Source of the DNA: Gordius sp. MW1
Lineage: Eukaryota > Nematomorpha > Gordioida > Gordea > Gordiidae
Assembly (NCBI GenBank): GCA_964036665.1
Contig: OZ038533.1
Span: 15,744,575 to 15,808,574 of the forward strand
DNA length: 64,000 bases
Reading direction: 5' to 3'
A model generated the notes under the pieces. It made no database searches and had not been told where the DNA came from. It was given only the letters and a program-made list of their open reading frames with translations. Each line of letters starts with the position of its first letter. Within the stretch, counting starts at the first letter, position 1. The position numbers and the translations under genes were made by a program. Positions 33,714 to 60,299 of this stretch are shown one piece after another.

Positions 33714-34440
33714 TACTCAGGAATTTATTGCCTTCTGTTTATCGTATTTATTCATATTGCTATTTAATATAATCAAAAACTCTCGGTTTTTGATGCTCTA
33801 ACTCAATAAATAAATAAAATAAATGTTAATGATAAAAATTGTGTTGATAGCTTTTAATAAATTATACATATGACGGATTTTGTGTTCAAAAGAACTATGC
33901 AACGTTTAAATGTGTATGATTGTTTTGTGGAACAATAATAAATTATTTGATACTTTAGGTGGTCTTTTTTCAATTATAAATAAATGTCAATATATTAAAT
34001 TACAAATTTATTCGCTTAAAATTGCTATAATTTCTTATTAACTTTAATTAAAAAAGACTTAATCCTAGGAATAGGCAAAAAAGCATTGAAATAATACATA
34101 AAAGTTTCAAACGAAATTTAAAACTTTCTAATTAGTTTCTAATAAATCTAACGTCCCTTTACTTAGCTTTAGTCGAGGCAAAATAAATAAGATATGACAG
34201 AGTGTGATTTATTTTGATTTATATAAATGAATTATTTATTAATAAATATTTATTATTTGCACACACAACTATTAACATCATCCTTTACCTCTTATACAAC
34301 AATTTTCATTTGCATATTGACGCCACATTTTGGTTTAAAGCAGATTTGATATTATTCAAGGAATTGTAAGCATTCAAAATCATTATTTTTATTACTTTGT
34401 AAGGTTAAAAGAATCTAAAATAAGTTTTTTTTGATCGAAT
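33714..34440. other. Catulin 3' flank, no gene seen
   Basis: AT-rich. A cluster of AATAAA-type words near 33806-33825 could supply the alpha-catulin poly(A) signal. Nothing else was recognised. Confidence 0.4.
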
Positions 34441-34444
34441 TAAA

Positions 34445-34534
34445 TGACGGGAGTTCCAATTGCAGAAATAGATCCAGCCTATGCCAATGATAAATTGAAG
34501 AAATTCATTGATAAAAAAATGGCCCACGAACAGG
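34445..34534 (+). CDS. Exon-like short ORF of unknown identity
   Basis: The frame from ATG 34445 reads MTGVPIAEIDPAYANDKLKK and continues ...MAHEQ up to a GTTAGT splice donor after 34534. It has a normal amino-acid mix, unlike the surrounding AT-rich DNA. TTCCAATTGCAG inside it could instead be an acceptor, giving a shorter exon. A 12-base AG...GT segment at about 35271-35282 is the only nearby candidate continuation and is weak. It could be a 5' exon of the downstream peptidase gene, a separate small gene or a remnant. I do not recognise the family. Confidence 0.3.
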
Positions 34535-34772
34535 TTAGTTAGTTTTTGTAACAAATTTAAAAACTTTCATTTTTATTATTCATTTAAAATTTATGTTACG
34601 CTAGTAATTTTTATATATTTTGCTTTTATTAAATAATATATATAGTAATGTTTTTTGTATATATAAATAATTACGCGATATACAGACATTTTTATGAATT
34701 TAGCTATTATATTTAATTTTTAAAGATACATGATGAACCATTTATGCGTTATCCATAAGCTATATAAGGTCG

Positions 34773-34928
34773 CATGGGCGTAGCCAGCATTGGGATCAGA
34801 GGGGGGGGGAAATAATGATTTAGGGAGGGACAAAATGATGATTTTTTGAAATTTTAGCCATAATTTAAATAAATTTCAACAAATTTTTGAATTTGAGGGG
34901 GCAGCCACCTCCCTTGCCTAAGCCCATG
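34773..34928. repeat. CATGGGCGTAGCC MITE copy
   Basis: Left CATGGGCGTAGCCAGCATTG and right GCCTAAGCCCATG. Body AATAATGATTTAGGGAGGG. Confidence 0.75.
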
Positions 34929-35299
34929 TAGGGTTGTTTAATATGTTTTTATCCAAATTTGCCCTAAGTTTAATATATGACATGGCGAACGCAAAGGTTT
35001 TAAAATCAATAAAATTTGCGATTTGCGGTTATAAGAAGGATATTAGATGGTGAATTGTTTATAAATTATTTAAATAGTGTAGATTTTATTTATATTTCAC
35101 CGTGCAATCTGTGTTCATTTAATTTTTAATAATATTTTATTTTTGAATACAACAACCAGGATGGGCCAAGCCCATGTTTTCAAGTTTTTTTAAAATTGCA
35201 CTGTCTACCCCCCCCCCCCCTGTTGCAATTTTGCTCATGTGAAATAAAAATGCTTTTTTCGATTAATTAGAGCAAGACGAAGGTAAATTTATTTTTATA

Positions 35300-37980
35300 A
35301 ACATTTATTAGTTGACATACATATCTTATTTTTAAAATATTTATATCGCAAACATGATTTATTGGTTTTAAAGCTTAAAATATAATTTTAAACTAATTTT
35401 TTCAACTAAGTTATTTTAAATATTATGGATACACAAATAAAAATAAAACCTTATCTCTGTATTAATAGACTGAGTGCAATGACATTAAAAATATCATCAC
35501 TAAATTAGAAATTTAAGCAGAATTTTGTAAGTACATTTGCTTTATCAACCTCAAAGTTTAATCATCTATAAATAAAAGATTAATTTTTTATTCGTCCCTT
35601 GTGTAGTAAAAGTTATGTAGCTTAAACCTCAATTTATGGTCGTCCTAAATTGCACATAGTATATGCAGATCGTTGAATTCGATGAATTTATGGATATTTA
35701 ATACATTTATACAAAAAAAATTGTTAGCAAAAATCGAAGGAAAACCATATAAAAATAAGAGAATAAAAGGTATTTTTATAAATTTGGGGATGAAAAATAC
35801 AGTTAAAACAACAGGAATACTTTCTCAGGTTTCGTAGAGCCGATAAAACCCCCCCCCCCCACGTCAAAACCAAAATTATTTATATTGCAAATTTTTATGA
35901 AATTTAAAAAAAAAAATTATAGCTTACTGAAATTTCCTTTCCTATGATAAATCATTTTATTTAGGTATCGGAATTCGGAATTTTTATTCAAGTTTTAAAA
36001 AAGATAAAGTTTAAAGTCCAAACACACCCTACTACGTCAGAGACAGGATTCCGGGGGGGGGGGCAGGAATTAAAATTATTTATTAGTTAAACCGCCGATT
36101 TTATAGTTACCTCATAAATTTGAATTTTTATAAACTGAAATTATGTGTAGATTACTAAATAGCTACGGACAGAAGAGCAGAGACCGGAAAATCCCGACCC
36201 GGCACGCATCTGGTCTTACCCGTCTAGCCCATGGGTAGGGCTCCATAACAAGATTCGGGCTTAATGAAATTCTTTATATAGTATATTTTATTTTGTCACC
36301 TTTTATATTTGATTATATTAATTATTATGCAATTTATGGGTTCGCTTTTGCTTGTCCCGTTTATTTTATTTCAATCGTTTAATAGCGAAATATCGGTTAA
36401 TAGCGAAAAAAAATTCAGGCCCAAGGCTTTGCAATTAAACGGTTTTGACTGTACATTTATTTTTACCAAATAATTTTTTAATAATTGCCTTGGAAACTTA
36501 TACGGGTTTTTAATGGCTATGGACTTATGTATTTTGTTTTCGCAAAAAGACTAGATAATGACCGCTGGTTGAATTTAATTTTTTCGACCTCGCCCAAACT
36601 CCATGATTGTTTTAGTGCCCGACTAATTTTTCCTTTATATATACATTTTTTTGGGCAACTTGTCTAGGTTGTGTCTTTAATATTTTAATCGCATTTCATG
36701 TAACAAAAAGGCGAAATTTTTTGGAAAATATGACAAAATAATTACTTAAAAAATCATTATACAGGTCCGAGCAATTTGGGCAGCTCTAATGATTCGGGTA
36801 TGTCCGAGCGGACACTTCGGGCCCGGGAGGGCAATTTTATTATAGAATCGGACCGGGTTCGACAGAAAGATATAAACAAATATGATTTTTGGTCAGAGTC
36901 TAATTACATTATGATCGAATTTTAAATTGAAATAGGAAGAAGCTATATTTTTAATTAATTAAACCCCTTCCTTCCAAACCGTTTTAAAAGTCACTTAGCA
37001 AAAACTGCAAGAAAAAACCTTTTTTTAGTCAAAGAACAAAGAGATAAAATCAATAAATATTCCGAGGTAGTATAGTATAACTTGCTTAATATTTAACACC
37101 TTTCCACAAAGAATAAATTAAATGTCCTTTTCTCCACTCATCTCCCCTCCCCTCTAACTCCTTTATTAATAATTTATAGATGGGGGCAGGGCTGAGGGAT
37201 TAGTACATTAACTTTTTAGAGATCAAAGAGGGAAATAAATAATCTTGAATAAAATTTTAAATCCCACCTCCACCCCAGCTCTAATCCCTCATCTATTTTT
37301 GGCAAGATCAATAAAGTTCTTTTAGTTTTTTTATAAATTTTAATAACCATATTCATTAATCATGAGAGGTAGATTTGAGTAATCTAAATACGACATAAAA
37401 TCGCTAAGATTTCCAATTCCTCTATTTTGATAGATGATTATAAGTAATTGAAATTTCAAAATCACCGTTCAGAACTTACAAACTTTGTTAATTTGTCTAA
37501 AAAGTTGGAAAAAAAAATTTTCTTCACCTAGACGGTTCGGCTATAGTACTTTATTAACCGACGGAAATGCTATACAAATACGAGGAAATGTCCTTTATAT
37601 AGTGAACAACAGCTGTACAAATCCCGAAAGAATTGAGACAAAACAATTAGCTAATCATTAATTCGCATTTGTTAAAAGTAAGCAAACACATAAATAGACG
37701 TTATAATAATAAGTATTGTTATTGATTATTCCACGACTCTTCCCCTTGAAGACTTGTGGATTATGTCAAGTTTCAACAAAATATATAAACGATCCCGGAA
37801 AATTGTCTACATATCACATCTTATGATTAATAAAAGATATCCATAATAATTCCAAATCTTTCAGAATCCAGAAAATAAACACTTTAAAAAAATAAATGCT
37901 CCTTAAGACTCAAAAATTTTTTAATTTGAAAGTGAAATTTGCTCCGAAATTGTGGCTGAAAAAAGGAATTTCACATTAAA
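35300..37980. other. Region upstream of the peptidase gene, no exon recognised
   Basis: AT-rich DNA with poly-C/poly-G runs near 35850 and 36052, GC-rich fragments of the CGGGC-type element families (about 36175-36250 and 36765-36880), and a left half of the long fold-back element. No coding exon was seen. Confidence 0.5.
36327..36672. repeat. Long fold-back element, left half
   Basis: Begins TATGCAATTTATGGGTTCGC and continues with ACTTATACGGGTTTTTAATG, TAATGACCGCTGGTTGA, TTTCGACCTCGCCC and CAACTTGTCTAGGTTGTG in the family order. About 75 bp after the left end it carries an insertion with TTTAATAGCGAAATATCGG that the other copies lack. Confidence 0.65.
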
Positions 37981-51866
<13,886 letters not shown>

Positions 51867-52626
51867 ATATCCGAAAATAATGCACAACCCAAAATGTAAT
51901 TGATATAGGGGAGCGATCGCCCATTGTAGCCATGAATATTATGTATATTCGTGGTGGTGTTTTAAAAGTATTATTGTCGTAGTTTATATATACCAGCCAG
52001 TTGTGTGGCATAAAAGTTGTTAATAATAATATATCTTTTGAGCGATATATGTGTAATATTAAAAATCGAAATATACCATTAATATATCGCTGTTTTTAGT
52101 TATCTTTTCTAAGTTACCGAATAAAAAGAATACTTAGTATACGTGGGAAATAAATTGTAATTTATTATTTACACTTTTTCATAATACACACGTTTTTAAA
52201 AATTATTACAAAATTACGTGATAAAATATTTTTTTAGTTATTATTCAAATGATTTGTGAGTCCGAGTGGTAATTTATATTGTAACATGAGTCACTTATTT
52301 GACATGTAAAACATTGAAAAGGCAACTTACTAATAATTAATAATCCATATTATTTACCTTTAAAATTATTATATATTTTATAAAAAATCACTACTTCGAT
52401 TCCAGATCATAAAAAGTTTAGTTTAATAACTGATCATAAAAAGTTACATTAATTGTTCTATGGATTTGGCAAAATGACACTCTTATATAAATAACTTTTT
52501 AACGTTTATTCACAAATAAAGCAAAACTAATGAATAAATCATTTATTTTGATAAAAACAACCAAAAATATGATAGATTTTCCATCTGCTCCAACTTTCAA
52601 CCTACAATCAATATAGAGGGAATAGC
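51867..52626. other. Intergenic space between two convergent genes
   Basis: A 760-bp AT-rich stretch shared by the 3' ends of the peptidase (AATAAA near 52120 on +) and eIF3f (TTTATT, i.e. AATAAA on -, near 52505 and 52542). No gene or transposon was recognised. Confidence 0.6.
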
Positions 52627-55600
52627 TTATATAGTGTTGAGACGGGATTGTATGTTGATTTGAGACATCAACAATTTCTGAGCGTACAATATCATCAGCA
52701 TGTCCTAAACATAATAAAAAAACAAAATTATAAATTAATTACCATGTCGCACGACGTACATTCCAAATGATTCAATAAATAATGTAATAGACTACTATGA
52801 AAAAACATCGTAACCATTATGATGTCCTTTACAAATGAAAAATGAATATTTCCACAAAAAAGAAATCAAGAACACATAATGTATAAATCTTTAAAAGCAT
52901 AAGCACTATTTTCACCAATCATTAGCAAAAAATGACCGGTATTCGTTATAAAAGGCTCGGGGGTTCGATGAGATAGTCTAAAATTATTGTAACTAGAATA
53001 AACAGTAACTCAAACTCTGTAAAATAATGATAAAAGGTCTTTTCAAAGATAAAATGATTGTCAAAAATAGTAATAGCGAGCGTTTTAAAGTAAATTTTAG
53101 TCTTTTCCTAACTTTAAATGACACTTTTAGCTTTAAAAGAGACCTTGCAAAACTTGACCACCTTGATGTCTTCCATAAAAGCCAACGACATGGTGTAAGT
53201 AAAGCAAAATTTGTAATTGTATTATAGGGTCCTAAGAAATTAAATGGCATCAAATTGTGCAAAGTAGTGTTGTAAAAAGGGTTGGGTTTTGTTTGGTTGA
53301 CACTGGTTTTAGTTGATTAAACATAAACAGACCACAAGTTTTTTTGGGTTGTTTTTTAGTCCACCACTAGGCTTAGTCGAAATTTGAAAAGCAGACCGTC
53401 TTGGTTAAACCAAAGGTCGATTAAACAAACCCCAGCCCTTTTCACAGCACTAATGCAAAGCGTAATAGTGATTTTTTTGGTAAATTTCAGCCATAATTTC
53501 GTTATAAATAAATATGGAGTTAGCTTTTGGAAGGGTAGCCCACCTTAATGTTATTCTTGTACATATCTTCAAAATCTTGAGGATTCAGCCGGGGCACTCG
53601 AGCTACGATTTCTTGCAAGGCTCGCCCTATCTTAACGTCTTCCTGCTTGGGGGGCACGGTCCCCCCTGTGCTAGCATTTGCCGAAGCATTTTTAGCAGCC
53701 TCCACGTAAGCCTTGACCCTTTTCAACTTTTCGATCATTTCGGACAGGCCCGATCCTACTTTTTTCAGGTCGGAATTGTTTAGCGGGAATATAGTGGTGG
53801 CTGGAAGGGTTTGAGGGGGTCCGCTCTTGGTCGCCTGCCCAGTTCCCGACCCGGACAAGTTGAGTCCAGGCGAGGCTTGATTGAGGTTGCTGGCGTATAT
53901 GGATTTCAAGAGACGCTTTTCGTCGTCGGTAAGTGTATCGACTAAAAATGCATATGAATATAACTTTGTTTTATATATATAAAGTTTTGAAACAAAAATT
54001 GTTGTTCTCATTCAATAATATATAGATACTTATGCATTAATTTAACGTAGCAATTAAAACCCGACCCCGCCCGAAAGCGAGGGAGATAGAGAGAGGGGTG
54101 GGGCACCTCTTACGCATTAATTTAAAAAATAACACAGCGAGGGAGATAGAGATGAGGGGTGGGGCACCTCTTTCTCATGCATTAATTTAAAAAATCGATA
54201 ACCTAATATACCCAATGCAAATAGATAGGGAGGGTAACGGACGGACAACGGACGGACAACCAAAAACGAGCCCATAAATTGCATAGCAATTAAAAAAATG
54301 ATATTAGAATAAATAAAAGGGTTTGTAGAGTATGAGAGTGTCAAAAACTTGGTTTAAAATTAAAAATAAACCAAAATGGAGAATTACATTTCAAATCTTG
54401 GTTTTTACCAGATTTGGCAGACGTCTATTTATATTTATATTAGGTTCTAGCGGTCCAGACTAATTTAAAAATAGTCCAGACAGGGTAATTTAGGTTGCAA
54501 CCATAAACTACATAGACTACTAATTTAGGCCATAAAAGTGTCCCATTAGAAATGTAATAAAAATTGTAATATTTTTGTGGATAATATATAAATCTATACA
54601 TTTATGTACATAGGTCATAAACAATTTAAGCATAAGAAATTCAAATTTACAGGTGATAAAAGTCAAAAATAAGCTCGGAATAAGCTTGGACAGGCTTCTG
54701 CTTTAAAAAATTAGTGCTTCTCACCAAAGATTTAATAAAAATAGAACTTTTCCTACAAAGTATTAAATACTATTATATACTAAGCAAACTTAGTTTTAAA
54801 ATTATTCAGTTTAAGAATTAAAATTAAAGTGCATATTTAAAATGGTTGCTAAATAATGTACAAAGCTTAACAATCAAAACACATGGCATAAACAGACTAC
54901 GTATTTTATAGTTGACTATCCCAAGTTAGATAACCCCTAAGCTAAAAGAATCTTGGGTAAAGTTATAAACTTTGCTTAAGCGCTAGGAAAATGCTTTACA
55001 AAACTAATTTCGGCTTTGTTATAATTAAAGACAAAAATAAATAAATAAAAGTTTTTGCCATAGTGAATTTACTTGCAATTTGTTCGGTGGGGTAGTTGAC
55101 GACTGTCAGATCCACGGGCATAAAGAGCGAGCCAAAGGACTTCCCGGGCACTCCCATATTTAAACTAAGATAAAGAATATACTTTTTGTTCAGGTTTTCA
55201 TCTCCTTTAAATTGTTTTACAATTGATAGGTGACTTAATGGATTTTAATAATTTAATTTTTTCCAATATATTACACCAAAACATTATGGCAATAGTCTGG
55301 ATTGAAAGTAGAAGGGAGGATTAAAAATTTAAGCAAAGGCAAATTTTTTAAAAATATGCTTAGAGGGGGGGGGGGGCAGCTGCCCTTGCCTTAGCCCATG
55401 GTATTTTTATAAACATTTTTCAATCTAAATCATTATCTTTTAGTGCAATTACAGAAAAAAGGTGTTACAAAAGATGGATAAATTTAAAAAATCAAATATC
55501 TTTCAACTTACATATATAGTCTCATTCACTAAAAAATTGTGACCTTCTGTACAAAGAATATTCAAAGAAAAACACATTGCAAGCATATAGTATCATGTTG

Positions 55601-57001
55601 TCAAAAAATAAAATTTTTTGGACTCCAACCCTCTAAAAGAAACTTTAAACAGACTAATACCACTAATGATGCCTTTTATTGTTGACTAAAATGTATTATT
55701 GTATACTAAACAGGATTATACCTAAAATATACACCTTAATACATTAGCTCCAAATATGAATAAATAATCAATAAAGGCAAAACATTATCAGTAGTCAACA
55801 CACAAGTAACACAACATTTGGCATTCTATTAAAAAGCAAAAACGTAAATGAGGATTAATAAATCCAATGCATTTCAAACCTTTTTAAAAAAAAATATTGC
55901 CATTGACATTTGCTATATACATATAAAACTTCATTTGTATTTCATTATCATATGAAAGATTGATACCTATGAGATAAACTTTATTATAACAAAAAACTTA
56001 TATTATGGGCTATGGATTTTTTTGTTTTATAAAGCTAACATCGTGAAGTTAGTTCACAATTTATATAACTTTATTCATTTTCTGACTAAATATAAGTATT
56101 TTCAAACTAGCTGAGCTAAAATTTTGGGGAAATATATTTGGTGTTCATTTTAGACAAATCTAGCATTGTTTAAATAAAATAAAGAAATTTTAAGTGACAT
56201 TCAAATCATAATATTAACCTAAACATGCTTAACTAGAGCAAAATATAAATCATCCACATTGCAATAACAAATTTTATTTAAAAAAGTAAACTTTTATACA
56301 AATACAGAAGATGGACTTAAAAGCAAATGGGAAAAAAAGCTACACATTTCTATTTTAAATTATTTACAAGAAAAATTTAGGTAAAGAGTTAATTTTGTTA
56401 ATATACAAAAATTTAATTTCCATTAATCTTACTTCACATAGGCTTTACAATCCATTTTGTTGTTTTTTAAAGTTGTATCAAGGGTAAGATAAATTGGATT
56501 AGCACAAAGCTTTGAATAATGTTCATGGATTTCAAAAGATTTATTATTTATTGTAGGACTGGTTGAAAACCTGATAGCACAAAAATATTTAAAGTGTTAC
56601 TAATTTTATTTAATATTAAATTGAGAATTTTTATGAACTCAAAATATTGTGAAACTTACCATCCAACAATAACTTCATTGGCATTGGCTTTTTTATTAGT
56701 TTCATACATATTGTGAGCTATATCTGTTTGAATTAAAGTCTAGAAAATTAGTAAATACATAATCATAAAAGTGAATACAAACTTCGTCATTTTTTTCATA
56801 GTGAATAATTGGAAAGCAGTTTGTAATTTCAACTAAATCCTTATCAACCATGCCTAATCAATCAGTGAAAAAAAACACTTTTAATAATTTACCTAATAAA
56901 GTCCCAAATATTTTTTGATTTTCCTCATTCCTTCTTTCATATGCATCCAAAATCGAAAAGAGAACAACTGAATGAACTTTACATTTGATGAGAGATGTCA
57001 T
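52627..57001 (-). CDS. eIF3f: Translation initiation factor eIF3 subunit f
   Basis: MPN-domain subunit of eIF3, acting in translation initiation. Minus-strand exons in order: 56893-57001, 56783-56852, 56660-56739, 56433-56570, 55073-55164, 53544-53941, 52627-52704; about 321 residues. HSVVLFSILDAYERRNEENQ matches VHPVVLFSILDSYERRNEG of human eIF3f; ANEVIVGWFS, NLNMGVPGK and VPRLNPQDFEDMYKNNIK also align, and the end DMLMILYAQKLLMSQINIQ matches DLLMVTYLANLTQSQIALN. The metal-binding histidines of active JAMM enzymes are absent, as in other eIF3f. A linker of about 50 residues rich in Ser, Gly, Pro and Asn is inserted in exon 6. Exon 2 is one base short: the frame of MVDKDLVEI does not continue into TNCFPIIHYEKNDE unless one A near 56820 is restored, while every other junction is in phase. 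A sequence or assembly error in an A-run is the simplest reading; a real frameshift is the alternative. The intron at 56740-56782 is only 43 bp. Confidence 0.93.
53265..53452. repeat. TAGTGTTGTAAAA MITE in eIF3f last intron
   Basis: A 188-bp copy with ends TAGTGTTGTAAAAAGGG and CCCTTTTCACAGCACTA, flanked by GTGCAAAG (53257-53264) and ATGCAAAG (53453-53460). This is the clearest evidence that the family makes 8-bp target duplications. Confidence 0.85.
54072..54197. repeat. Tandem duplication in eIF3f intron 5
   Basis: GCGAGGGAGATAGAGA followed by GGGGTGGGGCACCTCTT and GCATTAATTTAAAAAAT occurs twice in tandem (about 54078 and 54136; unit about 58-60 bp), with small differences between copies. 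Confidence 0.8.
54232..54296. repeat. Right end of the long fold-back element
   Basis: Contains GGACGGACAACGGACGGACA and GCCCATAAATTGCATAGCAA, i.e. the inverted left terminus of the family. Confidence 0.65.
55286..55400. repeat. CATGGGCGTAGCC MITE, decayed copy in eIF3f intron 4
   Basis: The right end GCAGCTGCCCTTGCCTTAGCC then CATGG is clear after a G-run. The left end (ATGGCAATAGTCTGGATTG) is weak. Confidence 0.5.
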
Positions 57002-57058
57002 GTTGAATTAGAAACGAATGAGTAGGTACTCATCGAAAATTCACCATAAAAAAAGCAA

Positions 57059-57203
57059 TATGGGCCAAGATTGGATAGAAGGGGGCAATAATAATTTTGG
57101 GAGAGCAAAATAATAATTTTTTTTTAGCCATAAGTATTTTATATTTTGGAGAATTTTAGAGGGGGCAGCCGCCCCTCTCTGCCACCCTCTGACTACGCCC
57201 ATG
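57059..57203. repeat. CATGGGCGTAGCC MITE 5' of eIF3f
   Basis: Left ATGGGCCAAGATTGG and right CTGACTACGCCCATG, starting 58 bp upstream of the eIF3f start codon, in the likely promoter or 5' untranslated region. Confidence 0.7.
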
Positions 57204-58359
57204 CACAAATAGTGTAAATATGACAGTTTAATGACAATCTATTCAACACACAATGTGGCATAACATTTGTACTCTCCTGTACACAAAAAAATTGGATTTA
57301 GATTTGATTGATCTTTTACGATATAGGCCTCAGTTTATCATACCCATTTAACACATATATCAATTTATAAATATATAGTCCTAAAAAATGTAGGCTTAAG
57401 CTTAGCGATGTTTCTTTAAATCCTCACAACAAAATTCAACCTTTCCTTTTATATTCTGAATAGCTCTAAAGCAACTGACAATAAGATTTGTGTAACAACT
57501 TTGATAATTAATGGGGTCATAAATTATATGTAATTTTATAACATAGATAGTAGGGTAAGTTAAATATTTTAAAAATGGGAATCTTATTTTATAAACTAAA
57601 ATAATGAATTAAATGTGTGTAACATATTTGAAGCTTAATGTGTTATTTTGATTAAAGTTATAGGATTGCTATAATTAAATATATAATTAATAAGGAGAAG
57701 TAAGGAGTATTGTAGTACTGCCTTGCAAACTTTTATTCCCTAAAAAATAAAGGGGCCGCTATTCTATCAAAAATAAAGAGTGTCGATCCAAGGATTTAAG
57801 ACGGTTGAATCATTTGTTTAGCATATTAATTTTTTAACTTTCTAGATTCATTTATATAAATAATAAAATAGCCTTGATAGTATGTATATATCTAATTAAA
57901 CATTTTAAAGTTAGCAAATATAATATATGAATACAAATAATTTTCATGTGGCTCTTTGCCCTAACTTTAAACTCTCAAACGGACTCCCTCGATTTTATTA
58001 TTTTAGAATCAACGTGATTATATAAGTTATTGACACTTAAATATAATAAATCTCGATAGTATCTTACAATTTTTGGGAGATATTTAATAATTGACACTTT
58101 CATTTGTAAGAGTCTCTTAAAAACATTTTGCACCCACACGGTAACTTTATAAAACTAGACGACAATATCCCTAACTTCTTATATTAGGCGAAGTTATTAA
58201 ATATCTAACCAATGTGTTTTTCAATGCTTCTTTTTAATCTTTTATATAGTTTAGAATATTTTTTTTAATTAATTCAATTGAGCAAATATTTTAGTAAATT
58301 TATAAAGCAAACCTTAATTATTTCTCAAGAGTATAACACACTTATAATTTTATCACAAC

Positions 58360-59141
58360 CAGGCGCGTAGCCAAGGGGGCAGAAAGCGGGAATTTTCTGC
58401 CCCCTTGACCAAAATTTGAACATTTTTTTGATTAATAATTAAATTAAATGGGTTAAAATGTTATCGTTTAGTTGCATAGAAGATTTTGAGACATTTATAA
58501 AAGTCTGGAAACAGAATATAAACATTCAATTTTTAAATTTAATTTTCGACTAAAAGCTTAACCCTAACCCAATTTTAACATAATTAAGCAATGAGCATTG
58601 ACTACTAATATTTATGTTATCTATCCTGTATATATAAAAATTTAAAATTAACCAACTATAATATTTTCTAGAGTATTTAAATTTGTCCAATGATGAAGAT
58701 TTAATTGTAACTCACACCTATTGTTTTAAACAATAGTATTGATGGTCTCACCTATTCTAAAGTCAAATGGTATATGTCAAATTTTGTCTTTTTTGGTTTA
58801 TTAAGAGTTAATTAAAATTTGTAAAATGTTAATTGAAGTAATTTAATGTTGGATTTAAAATCATCATCAAACCAGCAGCCGTATGACATATCTTTGTATG
58901 TTAACACCATACAACATTTTAGTTAAATGGTTTGGCGCTTTTAACGATTCGTCGGGAGTTAGCCCCAACCCCTAATGAAATTCTTGGTGTCTTATCTTTT
59001 GGCAAAAGAAAATTAAAAATTGTTTTATAGCGACTATTTTTATACACCGCTTATGTATTTATTTATATTATTGAAATAAAAATGTTTTTAAAAAAATTGG
59101 AAGTTTTCTACCCCCTTGAGAAAATCCTGGCTACGCGCCTG
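58360..59141. mobile_element. 782-bp non-autonomous hAT-like element
   Basis: Perfect inverted ends CAGGCGCGTAGCC at 58360 and GGCTACGCGCCTG at 59141, flanked by identical 8-bp duplications ATCACAAC (58352-58359, 59142-59149). Sub-terminal AGGGGGCAGAAAG and CTACCCCCTTGAG are also partly inverted. The 8-bp duplication and CA..TG ends fit the hAT superfamily. No transposase ORF is present, so it depends on an enzyme encoded elsewhere. The inner GCGTAGCCA is shared with the abundant short MITEs of this window. Confidence 0.9.
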
Positions 59142-60299
59142 ATCACAACTGATTATTCAACTATTTAAGTCTTTTTATCAGTAGCCACGGGGGTGGGCGG
59201 GAATTCACCCCCCCCCCCCCCCCTCTTGCAAAAATTAAAAATAATTGATTAATACATAAATTATTAAATCAATTAAAAGTATTTTTGTAGAAATACGTTT
59301 AGATATATAATTTTTATTAAATTTTCGTCAAAAAGCTTTTATCATTTTTGTTCCAAATTCACGTTCACTTGCTAAGAAAATAGGTAAATTAAAAATTTTC
59401 CCCACTACATGGCCCTCCCACACCTATAAGTAGCAATTTTGTAAATTTAAGGGATAGTTCTTTCGGCAAATGAATACTTGAATCTTGATAAATTTTTCAG
59501 CTATACATTGTTAGTGTTACAAGCAAACAATTATATATAAAGAACCTTGACATTTAACAGGTCATTCCACTAGCATATAATATTAGTCAGATAAAATCTA
59601 ATATCGACAAAGAGTTACATCTTATTATAAGCGGGAATTAACCCGAATTTCTATGATTTGGAGCTAAAGTCTAGAAAGACCTCGATTTGTCTCGAGGCAA
59701 GATTTTTGAAGTAGTATTTCAACCGAATCCATTGAGGTTTATTATAAATTAACAATTTGATTCCTTCATTAATAAATAGAATCAACGGTTTCAATAAAAA
59801 CAAATTATAACTAACTTTAAATCTTGTCTTTTCAAAATTTATAAGCTATTGTGCCAGTGACTTGGAAACAAATGTTGGCTGAATTTTACTCTAGGAATTT
59901 AAATGACACAAACATCAGCTTAAAATTAGAAATTAATTAATAATAAAAGGCTTTGTCCAAAGCTCAAAAGACCTATCTTCCCAAGAATGCTCGCAACTTA
60001 AAATTATAATTAATCCATGGCCCAATATAACCACACTTTTATATCTTACTTAACACCACATGCACCAATAAGCTAAGTTTTTTCAAACTTAGGAGATTTA
60101 TTTAACAGATAGTATGTCAAAACATATATTGAATTAATTGGTATTATTAACGAATCATCAGAAATGCTCCAATGTCAGTCAAGTGGAATCCTTGATAGAC
60201 AATCGCTGGGCAAAAGAAAAATCAAATGACTATTTTATTAAAACGTTCTGCAATCTATACATAGATTTTATACCTTTATCATAGGTGGCATTTGTCTTT

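Noticed and set aside
53027-53262. Frames on both strands near 53.1 kb, considered as an eIF3f exon
   Set aside because: The real last exon is 52627-52704, which matches the known eIF3f C-terminus and joins in phase. The 53.1-kb frame has no usable acceptor.
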